Positions 22,374 to 32,929 of a DNA stretch of 64,000 nucleotides are shown piece by piece. The stretch is from Theobroma cacao (lineage: Eukaryota; Streptophyta; Magnoliopsida; Malvales; Malvaceae), in NCBI RefSeq assembly GCF_000208745.1, contig NC_030859.1, positions 7,611,922-7,675,921 of the forward strand, given 5' to 3'. The stretch's first letter is position 1; each line of letters starts with the position of its first letter. The position numbers were made by a program, and so were the translations under genes. The notes below the pieces were generated by a model. The model was given only the letters and a program-made list of their open reading frames with translations. It did no database searches and was not told where the DNA came from.

Positions 22374-25252
22374 TGTAAAGCTCGATCTTATAAAATAATT
22401 GTCATAACATACATGTGATGGATAGCATGTTTACATACTAGGAGAGCCTCGAAAAATCAACAAAAGTCGGTACTGTACCTAGAGGTACAATAAAGTTGAT
22501 CTAAGCATCGAACTAGGTCAAATAGGGATTCTAAGGTGAAATTCAAAATTTTACAGTTCAGGAATGACTTAAAATGGTGATTCGAAGTTCGAGGATCAAT
22601 TCGGAGTCAAATTAGAATTTTCACTATCCAAGGGCAAAATGGTAATTTTGCCACCTAAGGGAAAAANNNNNNNNNNNNNNNNNNNNNNNNNNNNNNNNNN
22701 NNNNNNNNNNNNNNNNNNNNNNNNNNNNNNNNNNNNNNNNNNNNNNNNNNNNNNNNNNNNNNNNNNNNNNNNNNNNNNNNNNNNNNNNNNNNNNNNNNNN
22801 NNNNNNNNNNNNNNNNNNNNNNNNNNNNNNNNNNNNNNNNNNNNNNNNNNNNNNNNNNNNNNNNNNNNNNNNNNNNNNNNNNNNNNNNNNNNNNNNNNNN
22901 NNNNNNNNNNNNNNNNNNNNNNNNNNNNNNNNNNNNNNNNNNNNNNNNNNNNNNNNNNNNNNNNNNNNNNNNNNNNNNNNNNNNNNNNNNNNNNNNNNNN
23001 NNNNNNNNNNNNNNNNNNNNNNNNNNNNNNNNNNNNNNNNNNNNNNNNNNNNNNNNNNNNNNNNNNNNNNNNNNNNNNNNNNNNNNNNNNNNNNNNNNNN
23101 NNNNNNNNNNNNNNNNNNNNNNNNNNNNNNNNNNNNNNNNNNNNNNNNNNNNNNNNNNNNNNNNNNNNNNNNNNNNNNNNNNNNNNNNNNNNNNNNNNNN
23201 NNNNNNNNNNNNNNNNNNNTTGTTTGATTTTAAGTTATGTTAGTGATTAAGGTTAGTTTAGTATATTTAGAAGCAAAACAACAAGAAAAGAATCCATTTT
23301 CCCCATGAATCTTCATTGGCCGAATCTTCCTTGATGTGTGTGGGTGATGGATTGTTATTATTTCAAGAGAAATGGCTTAGAAAATGATGAATAATGGTGA
23401 GAAAATTAAGTAGAAAAAATCACGGTGTTAGTGCACTGTAAGGGCCGAATTTTTCCATGAAGAAATGGGAGGGTTTTGATGCTAAAATTGGTGTTATTTG
23501 AATAATGTTTGGTGAATTAAGGTATTAGAAAAGAAATGGAGTAATTTGGGATTAAATTGGACGCGTTAGTAATTTAATCAGGTGATAGGCCGAATTAGGT
23601 CAACATCGCGTTTAAGCGGTTGACCGAGCATTCCATGCATTCATTTAGACTTAGAGGGCCTGAAATAGTTTATGACAAATTGACACAAATTATTGAATTT
23701 TTTGTCATGTGTGATGTATAGGTGGTGAGCTATTTGATAAGGATAAAGAGATTACACCAAAGACAGGGACTAGGAGTATTTCTACTCCTGATACTGTGAG
23801 TAACCTTATTATCATCTTAATTATCTAAAATAGTTTTTATCCGATTTTGTGATTTTATGGAAAATGAGTTTAAATGGTAAATCTTTATGTTTTATAAGCA
23901 AAATATGATTAAATGAAATGATTTTATAAATTGTCTTGAAATTGAATGATGGCTTTGAAAATAGAGTTATTGGAGACCACTTGATGTGTTGTAATTTTAT
24001 GGTTTTAAATTGAATGGCTTATGACAATATATGAGCATAAATGGCTAAACTGATTTTTGGTGTTAGAATTATTTGTACTGTGTATTCAGCCTTGAGAGGC
24101 TAGGTTGCGATAAATTACCATGTCATGCAGATATAGATTTTATAAATCAGGTGGTAGATAAAATAATCCACAGTTCCTACAGTAGAGGTTCTGTGGACCA
24201 GCCTAAGAGAGGGGGCACAGAATCAGATATACCTTACCTCGATCGGAGAGCCGTGTGGAGGGTGTCTCTATAGGTAAAGATTTAAGTGCACTTCACGTGG
24301 ACCACCGCGTGAGAGTGAGACTCAGCCAATGCCAAGGCATGGTTAGATTTTCAAATGTAAAAATATGTTCATGTGTGTACTACACTGAATAGCCTTGATG
24401 CTCTCGATCAGATGCCTAGGCCAAGGCATCCCCGAGAATGATATTGGCAGGAGCCAAGTTTGGTGAAATACATAAGCCAAGTTGATTATTTGAGTAAATT
24501 GATTATTGATGTTATGAAAACATACTAGAATGGAATATCTTACTTGTCTCCATTTACTCGACTTTAGATGATTTAGATGGTATTTGTTTATTCACTGGGA
24601 TTTTATAATCTCACCACCCTCAATTCCCCACATTTTAGGCTCAGGATAGCCGGTAGATAGCCGATTGCATCAAGGACTTCAGTTAGTCTTGCATCGACAA
24701 AATTGTAGGTTCACAGACTTGCACCTTATTGGTTAGTTGGGGGCCCACGTGTCACTGTAAAAGTAATTTTATACTTCAGTTATCTGCTTTAAAGTATGTA
24801 TGAATATATTTAGCTTTTACACCATAGAAATTATTTATGGATTTCTTTATAAATATTATTTTTTTTAAGAAAATAGAATATTTTATTGAATATCATTATT
24901 TTATTCAAACAATTATAATTTTATTTCAAATAATTATTTTAGACATCTAAATTTATTTTTAATTACGAAACATGTGTTTTTCACCCACACACCATGTTTT
25001 TGGTGGGTTTCGATATTTTCGAAGAAAAATGACGAAAATACCCTTGTACGCCAGAAAATAATATTATATTATATTGATTTGGAAACCACTTATGATTTCT
25101 TGAAATGCGAGATTTAATAACTGTTGCTCACCGAGAAGATGCGAAAGCTAATGCTAAGCCTTATGGGATTCCGATCGGCATTTCAGGTAATAAGTGCTTA
25201 TCGGGACGTCGTGGCAGTTGTCATGGCTTGATGGGAGTTCCGGGTCGTGACA
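22374..25252 (+). mobile_element. Solo LTR C with sequence gap, in the env-like ORF
   Basis: Starts TGTAAAGCTCGATC and ends GGGTCGTGACA, with target duplication GAATT at 22369-22373 and 25253-25257. Same family as A, B and D. Conserved marks: GTGAGTAA at 23796, GC-rich block about 24170-24440, ATTTTAGG at 24633. Part of its 5' third is replaced by 553 Ns (22667-23219), so its true length is unknown. Confidence 0.88.
22667..23219. other. Assembly gap (553 N)
   Basis: Run of N inside solo LTR C. The gap falls where the other copies have the gggcaaaat-block region, so repeat content probably caused it. Confidence 0.99.
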
Positions 25253-26662
25253 GAATTTGTTGTCACTGCTGATGATTTAGGTAGTTTTCTAAAAGTTGAG
25301 TGTGAAGAAGGTGAGTATGAGTTCCCAGAGAAATACGATCCCTCATCATTATGGGAAATCATCATCGGGAGGAAGGAAAAATATTCTTCAAAGAGAAATT
25401 TTGGTTTGATAATTAATCCCTAGATAAGGATTTTGCACTACTTTGTAGCAGCAAACATTAAGGGTAGAAGTGGAAGTTTAAGTTACGTCAGCCTTCAGGA
25501 TCTTTGGCTGATGGAACATGCCTTCAATGGGGTTGCTCTGAATGTAGGCAGGTTCATAATTGAAAAGATGAGAGGAGCTTGCAAACTTGATAAAGTCAAT
25601 CTCCCTTATGGGAATATCATCATATCCCTTGTCCAGAAAAAGGAAGTTTGGGCTAAGAGGTATGAAATGGACATGGTGAAGACCAGAGATCAAGCCATTT
25701 ACTATGGCAGCTTGATCAAAATGGGATACAAGCTGGATGGTGAGAAATTCACTAAAACACCTAAGGTTTCTATAATACCAGTGCCAACAGAGGGAACATC
25801 CTCACATTTCTCAAGTGAAATGATCTTTAATTTATTAATGAGGATGGATGAAAAGCTAACTAATTAGGGCGCTAGATTACTGAAGATTGAAGAGAAACTT
25901 GCTAAATTGGAAAAGGAAGTAAAAGAAAAAGAACAAATCCCATCAGAACCTGCTGTTGCTGATTCCTCTGAAACACCAAGTGCTGCACTAGCACAGCAAC
26001 GTGCTGGAAGTTCAGCTTTGCAAGCAGAAGGGTCTGCTTCTCATGGTGCAAGTTATGGTGTTCCAGCAGGAGGTCATGAGCCAAGAGAGGAACAGCCAAG
26101 AAAATTACCTTCACCTGAGCTATAGAATAGGGATGAATCTGATCAAGGCACTGAAGAAACTGCTTCTGATCGAGAAAATACCCCCACTCAACTAGAACCT
26201 CAACCATCTCCTCCACACTCTGAAGAAGTTTCAATCATAGGATTGTTCCAGCAAATGGTTAGGGAAGAGCAAGTTGAAAAACAAGCTGAAAAAGCAACTA
26301 TAAAGACAGAAGCTCAACGGAATGCACCTGCACCAGTTCCAAAAATGAAAGCCAAATCTGGAAAAGGAAAACCAAAAGTTATTGCAACACCACAGCTAGT
26401 GACAAAACCACCCACCAAACGATGGAAAACCATGGCCATAAAGACAACATTTCTCAAGAGAAGGAAGTCTTCTCGATTGGCAGACAAATCCAAGATAGCT
26501 CCAATCACTTCACCTCAGAATCCAGTCAATGTATTCTCACCTAAACCTTCTCTTAAAAAATCATCACCTCTAAGAGAACCCTCTCCTTTTCCTCTGAACC
26601 CTTTCTACGACACTGAATCCACACCCTCGACACATCAGAAGACTAGAAGCTTTTTGCTTTGA
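25253..26662 (+). pseudogene. Env-like ORF of the Sirevirus, part 2
   Basis: Continues the ORF cut at 22373. Frames 25253-25420, 25433-25867, 25868-26125 and 26126-26662 line up with stops at 25422, 25865 and 26123. The middle part (144 residues) is a compact domain with LWLMEHAFNGVALNVG. It is followed by a coiled-coil (KIEEKLAKLEKEVKEKE), an Ala/Gln/Pro-rich low-complexity region and a Lys/Pro-rich tail to 26662. I see no convincing transmembrane segment, so an envelope function is not supported by this copy. Confidence 0.65.
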
Positions 26663-27465
26663 TGTTGGTAAAAAGAGGGAGTAGAATGGCAGAACCAAGG
26701 AAAAAGGAACCAGGAACTAGAAAATAATTAAAAAAAATGTTAGGGTGGACGAACCAGGAAGGAACTCAGGGAAGAAAGAAAGCAGAAATGAACCAAGAGC
26801 AGGAACTTAGAAAAATAGGGGATATGAAGCAAAAACAGTCTAGGGGCAATTTCGAAACATCCTTTTGATTAACTGCTATTTGTGCCATGGTGGCACTTGA
26901 ACACTCAATTTAAATTTTGTTGTTTATATGGTAGTGTGAGACATGAATGCTGATATGTCTATGATGTTTGATTGCTGAAAATTGAATGTTTACTGATATT
27001 TTGCTATCCATGATATTTTAACTGTTGTTAACAAAATCTGTTGCTGCACCATATTTGACTGCATGCTGATAACTGCTGCTGTATGCTGATAATTAAACAA
27101 ATTGCATTTGTAATAATTATGGATGTTGTGTATAGTGTGTTGACTGATTTATGAAGGGAATAGACAAAATTTGATGACAATATGCTGTTGACAGACCCTG
27201 CTGAATTTTCTATGAAAAACTGTCAACATTCATTGCTATAAATCACCCCAAAATTATGCACATATGTATACTCTAAATGTACAATGTTATTTTCTGTATA
27301 ACTAGAATAAAATCTGCTGGAATAAAGTAAGCAAAATATGCACACACTAAGGGAGAGCATATGCTTAGGGGGAGTAATCCTCATTTTCTGCAGAAACTAA
27401 AATGAGTAAAAAGATATTATGCGGTTAATCAAGGAATGTTTTGTCATGATCAAGAAGGGATAGAT
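26663..27465 (+). other. Sirevirus 3' non-coding region and polypurine tract
   Basis: No gene. It contains CTGCTG/GCTGATA-rich sequence, the purine tract TAGGGGGAGTAA near 27367 and AAGAAGGGATAGA directly before the 3' LTR (about 27453-27465), the likely polypurine tract. Confidence 0.65.
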
Positions 27466-28584
27466 TGTTGGCTCCATTAGTTTTTAATGATAATGAAACA
27501 TTCCCATACATTTGTGTCTAATGCCTTTACTTAAGAGTGTCGAAAAATTAATGTATGAAATTAATAAATCAATCTTTCAAAAGTGTATATCAAAAGAAAA
27601 AGAGAGATAAAAATGATAAGACATGATTGCCTAACAAGGAGGAAGCTCATTACTTGAATAAGGAAGAATGTTGGTTGGCCAAGATTCAAATTGGAGAAAT
27701 GACGAGCTGAAGATTATTGAGAAACAGAACCAACTTAGTCGACCAAGAAATGAGCTAGTCGACTAAATGCTTACTGCCAAAACTGCCAGAGACAGGGAGT
27801 AGAAAATAGAAACAACTTAGTCAACTAAGATATTGGTTAGTGAACTAAAAACATTCTGTCTGAAAGTTTGAAAACTGCACTAAAAGCAGAGTAACGGCTA
27901 GAACCGACTCTCAACTGTCTCCAACGGCTAGAAAACTATCAAACTACCATCAGAGATGTTTCTCCAAGTATAAAAAGGTCTTCCAACAGTTAAAAAGTAG
28001 TTCTTGGAAGTATTAGAGAGATTTGAACCACATAAGAGCTGAAAAACCAGAAAATCTCTCTTGTACCCTGTTGCACCTTAACGCTCATTCTTTGTATTTG
28101 TATTCTGCACTCAACCTTGTGCCATTTAGATCAACTTGTGATCATAGGTACGTTCTTTTACTTCTTTTCTTGTATTCTTAGAGTGGGAAAGTCACTCTAA
28201 GGAGTTATTCAAGCTTGGGATAGCTTGATTGTTATAGGTTATGGTTGAGCCTTGGAAAAACTACTTTGGGTTATAGTTGAGCCCGGGAAAAACTAGTGTA
28301 AAAGGTTTTGGCTGAGCGTTGTAAAAGCCATTGTAAAGCTTGGTGAAAGCTTGTGAATTTCACCGGTTCCTAGTGGATTATTTAGAAAATCCTTAGTTGG
28401 ATAATCAAGGTAGTGGATGTAGGTCTTGGACCGAACCACTCTAAATTCAACTATCTTGTTTACTTTGTTTTTGTTTTTTTTTCTTTCCTTCATTTGTCTC
28501 ACTTTGTCTACACTTAGAGACAATCTTTGAAAGAGCCAAATTGTGCTATTCACCCCCCTCTAGCACATATTATTAGGACCAACA
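27466..28584 (+). mobile_element. Sirevirus-type copia 3' LTR
   Basis: A 1119-bp partner of 12566-13666, starting TGTTGG and ending CCAACA, followed by the target duplication CTGTG (28585-28589). It differs from the 5' LTR by substitutions and a small insertion near 27825-27845 that adds another GTTAGTGAACTAA-like motif. Confidence 0.92.
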
Positions 28585-28589
28585 CTGTG

Positions 28590-28768
28590 TGAAGTATAGC
28601 TTCACTTATTATAGTTGTTCTACGTGAAGTTGAGCTTCACTTATTCTAGTTGTTTTACGTGAAGTAGTACTTCACTTATAATGGTTATTCTTAGTATTTT
28701 CTATACAATGTTACACAGTAAAAATAATTATTTTGAAAATAAGTATTAACCAAAATCGACTATTTACA
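28590..28768 (-). mobile_element. Gypsy 5' LTR, part 2
   Basis: Remaining outer part of the minus-strand LTR begun at 11852. It holds three TACGTGAAG..CTTCAC repeats matching those in 4380-4560, and its outer end reads (minus strand) TGTAAATAGTCG. After 28768 the sequence is copia-like on the plus strand. Confidence 0.65.
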
Positions 28769-30335
28769 ATACCCTTATTACTAATTCTAATGCTATTGAT
28801 TTCAAAGTTGACTACTTTACCCTTAACACCAATTCTATTACTCATATTAATCTTGTACCCATAAGACCACCATCTATTAGGCAGAGTACTAGATTTAGAA
28901 AACCTTTGAAATACATAGAAGCTTACTAGCATCATTTACCTTTTATAAATCTCATACCAGTTCAGTCACTACTCACCTTATTGTTAGTTACATTTCTTCT
29001 AAATATCGTTCTTCTTCTCACAAAGCATTGACCACTTCCCTATCCCTTATTTTTAAACCCCAATCATATCATCAAGTTGTCAACTATGCTCAATGATAAG
29101 AAACCATGAAAACAAAATTGATTGCTTTGAAGGACAATGGCACATGGACTGTTATGCCTCTTCCTAATGGTTGTCATGCAATAAAATGTCAGTAGGTCTA
29201 CAAGGTGGAGCTTTATGCAAAAACGGACGCATTGAAAGGTACAAAACAAGACTTGATATCAAAGGATATAGTCAAAGGGAAAGTTTTGACAACTGAGAGA
29301 CTCTTAGCCAAGTTGCTAAGCAAACAATAATAAGACTTTTCCTCGCTCTAGTTTTTGTTCATGGGTGGCATTTGTCTCAATTAAACATCAACAATGCTTC
29401 CTTAAATGGTGATTTGAATGAGGTTGTGCATATGGAGTTGTGTCAAGGGTACACTATTAAGGGAGAGTATCTACAAAACTCTAAACTAATGTGCAAACTT
29501 CACAAGTCACTATATGGCCTTAAAGAGGACTCTAGGCAATGGAACTCTAAGTTCACATAATGTTTACTGCAGCTTAGATTCTTTCAGTTAAAATCTAACT
29601 TTCTCTATTCACTAAGAAAACTAAGGAAGGTGCTTTCATTGCATTATTAATTTATGTAGATAATATATTCATTGCCAATTCTATTGATCAAAGAGCAACT
29701 GAGGTGAAACAACATTTGTAGACAAGGTTCAAACTTAAAAATCTAAGGGTACCTAAGTATTTCTTAGGTTTGGAGATTGCAAGGTCAGAGAAAGGTGTTT
29801 GCTAAAGAGAATACACTTTGGATCTGCTGCATGAATATGGTATGTTGGGAGTTAAACCAGCTTTTACCCCCATAGATTACAACAAAAATCTTTCAAAGCT
29901 TACTAATGATGAGTAGTTGATAAAAGTCAATAAATACAGATAGTTTACTAGAAAATTACTTTACTTCACTTCAACAGGCTTGATATAACATATACAGTAC
30001 AAACCTTGTCACAGTTCATGGGTATACTAGGCAATTATCATTTTCAGGTGCCTATAGAGTATTAAGATACACTACTAAAAGTAATGTATATACTTCAAGG
30101 CAACATACAGACAAGGGATTCAATTTTCAACTATTTTCTTTAAAATTGAAAGCTTATGTTGATAGTATAAGGGTAGGCTGCTGTGATATAAAAAGATCAG
30201 TGATAGGTTATGTTATGTTTCTTGGAGATTCACTTATTAATTAGAAGTCTAAGAAACAAAGTGTTGTTGCTAGAAGTTCAAAAGAAGTTGAGAATAAGCT
30301 TATGATTGCAGCTTGTTGTGAGGTGATGTGGTTGG
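28769..30335 (+). pseudogene. Ty1-copia relic: linker, RT and RNase H N-part
   Basis: Plus-strand frames give the serine/threonine-rich linker with RQSTRFRKPLKY (about 28880), RT blocks at 29200-29280 (KGYSQRESFD), QLNINNASLNGDL (29378-29416), LHKSLYGLKEDSRQW (29500-29545), a broken active-site region near 29655 (YVDN-like) and RNase H up to CCEVMWL at 30335. Many stops and frameshifts are present. It probably continues the copia relic at 7552-8336, separated by later insertions. Confidence 0.8.
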
Positions 30336-31239
30336 TGTTGAAGCAAATACTTGCATGCAATCTGTAGTAGTAGTTTAACACATGTGCAAGCTCCACTTAA
30401 GTCCCTACCAACCATTACTTCTCTCAGTTTACATATGTACATGTTGTTAACATGCTTAATTCTTAATGCATTTCAACACTTGTCTTATGCATGTGACCAA
30501 GCGTTGTAGGTTATTATCCACGTATGAACCTATTTTAATTAAATATTTTTAGCAACTAGAGATAAATTGGATGAACTTTGGTTATTTGCTTAGCATACTT
30601 TGTTCATTCCTGTTTTCCTTGCTTGTAATAAAGGTTTCATTATGCAACCATATCTCGACTTCTCCCAAAACACAACAAGGTATCAGAGCAATAGCTTGAT
30701 CTCTTTTGGACCTTATAAAACCTTCCCCTACTTAGATACCTTATAAAACTTCATTTGCCTCATTTCCCAAAAATGTCAACCTCTACTCCAAACATTACAC
30801 ATCAACTCAAACAAAAGAGAAGGCTGATGCAGAGGAAGAGAATTTGTTCAAGGCTATGACCAAAGCCAAAGCTCCAACTTTTGAGGAATGAGTTGATGTT
30901 TCACACGCAAGTATTAAAGAGGAGTGTTGAAGTTAATACTTGCATGCAATTTGCAATAGCAGTTTAACATGTGCGTAAGCTCAACTTAAGTCCCCATCAA
31001 CTATTACTTTTCTCGGTTTACGTCTTTTACGTGTTGTTATGCATGCTTCATTCTTAACGGATTCTAAGACTTGTCTTATGCATGTGACCAAGTGTTGTAG
31101 GCTCTTGTCCACATATGAACCTGTTGTAATTGGATGAACTTTAGTTCCTTACTAAGCATACTTTGTTCATCCCTATTTTCCTTGCCTATAATAGAGGTTG
31201 CATCAAGCAACCATATCTGGACTTATCCCAAACAAAACA
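30336..31239 (+). mobile_element. TRIM-like miniature LTR element
   Basis: A 904-bp element with target duplication GTTGG at 30331-30335 and 31240-31244. Terminal repeats are 30336-30677 (TGTTGAAG...CACAACA, 342 bp) and 30925-31239 (TGTTGAAG...AAAACA, 315 bp). The internal 247 bp holds a primer site AGGTATCAGAGCA at 30678-30690 (one mismatch to tRNA-iMet), a short gag-like start, and a purine tract TTAAAGAGGAG before the second repeat. It encodes no enzymes and would have relied on another element. It interrupts the RNase H region of the copia relic. Confidence 0.88.
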
Positions 31240-31415
31240 GTTGGTGTTCTTGCTTAATGATTTTGGTGTTCATCATTCAACAGTTGTTGATCTCAACTAT
31301 GACAACTAGCTTGCTTTGCATATATGTAAGAATCCAACTTTCTAAGAGAGGACAAAGCATTTTGAGATGGATTGTCATTTCCTTGGAGAGATTTAATTCA
31401 AAAAGGGCATTATGA
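31240..31415 (+). pseudogene. Ty1-copia RNase H C-terminal part
   Basis: Directly after the TRIM target duplication, the frames continue the interrupted RNase H with LNDFGVHHST..LALHICKNPTF and RTKHFEMDCHF, equivalent to the CDNQ..NP.FHERTKHIEIDCHF block of copia elements. Sequence similarity fades near 31400, and no 3' LTR is seen. Confidence 0.85.
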
Positions 31416-32602
31416 CCCTCAGAGAAGGTTTTTTATGTTATGTTATTTAATTGGTACTCCTCAATAGTCCAAATACGAACTCCGTACTATAACTGCTGCA
31501 CATTAAATTATTCTTATTTTTCTTCAAAAAATGTTAACAAATGCTTACATTACCTGACAGTTTCATATTCCTTAATATTTCATAATGTTTGAAAAACAAC
31601 CCATTATAGCAGTCATGCTTAGTCATTTATTGTGACTTCTAATACGCTATATACATTCGAAATGCCTATTTGATTATGTAGAATGTTGCAAACTTGTTTA
31701 AGTTATTTGAACTTTTATATGAGTGATCTAGTTAATCAGTCTCATTAATCCAGTAATTCTAATTTTTAAGCTTTAGTTCTATATTTACTAGTTTTAAATT
31801 GTTTAAGTTTTACCTCACTATATATTTTTTATATAAATCAACGCAATACAATAAAATGAATTCATTCATTCGAAAGTTTATTCTTCAAAAAATTTGATAA
31901 TGACAAATTGGAGTCTTATAGTAGTAAAGTTAGGTAAAAGATATGGAGTGAATGATTGTCAGTGGGTAAATTTAACCTATGATCTTTAATTTTTTTTTTA
32001 TTTTGGTTACACTTCAATCTCTAATCTTTGAATTACTCAATATGCATTTGGATTTATAACCTTTTAAAATTATTCTGTTTTGGTTTTCTGTCAAATTCTT
32101 CTTGTTCTACTCTTTTCTTTTCTTTTTTTTGGTATTTTGCTCTAAGATCATAGAGGCTATTGCTTTTTTTTATTTATCTAAATTTTGGGAAATGGGTTTT
32201 TATGGAGATTTGATTATGTTTTATGTTCATTTTTTGAAATTTGTAGAGACTAATGAAATTTGATTGTATGAATATTTATCTTGAAGGAAAAGTGAAAGAT
32301 TTTTGCGCATTTTTATAAGAATTTATATTTTGTCAATTTTGATAATCTTGATAACTAAAAATTTTCAGATTTTTCATAATACTCCAAACATCAAAAAATT
32401 TTCATAATATTATCTAAATAATAAAAAATTTGATTGTCAAACAAATGCTTTTCACAAAAATATTTGTGAAAATTTGTGTGTATCCACATGACAGCAAGGT
32501 ACCCACCGAATTGAGCGTATCATTCTTAAATTAAGGTGGGAGACACTTGAGAATTGAGATGTTAAGTTTTATCTTTCTTGTACATAGCATAGTTATCATT
32601 CT
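31416..32602. other. AT-rich non-coding spacer
   Basis: I see no gene, LTR or repeat of note; the sequence is AT-rich with poly-T/pyrimidine tracts near 31990 and 32105. It separates the truncated copia from the LINE. Confidence 0.55.
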
Positions 32603-32929
32603 TTTAATTTTTTTTATGCTGGAAGTTCTCGCAGGGTCTAGCTACCCTGTTAAAGTTTTATTAATAATGAGAATAAACGTACATAACGGAGGGGAGCATA
32701 AAATCGTACCTCCTGAGTTACAAGAATTATAGAAATTTTAATACTTATTAACGGTTCCACTTTATGTACATATTGTCCTAAATGCAAGAATAAAAAGAAG
32801 TACCTGCTTTTACATGATATTAAGAAATAAAAATAAATTATGAGTACTACTCCTTTACATTTATTTAAACAAGACATAGGGTAAGTTCAATTTATCTAGT
32901 TTCAAAACACCACGTAATTCACCTTGAAC

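Noticed and set aside
22639..23250. 203-codon open frame
   Set aside because: It consists almost wholly of the N gap.
17366..25252. Solo LTRs B and C as the two LTRs of one element
   Set aside because: Each has its own different 5-bp target duplication and each interrupts a different gene of the Sirevirus; the sequence between them is Sirevirus pol and env-like DNA.
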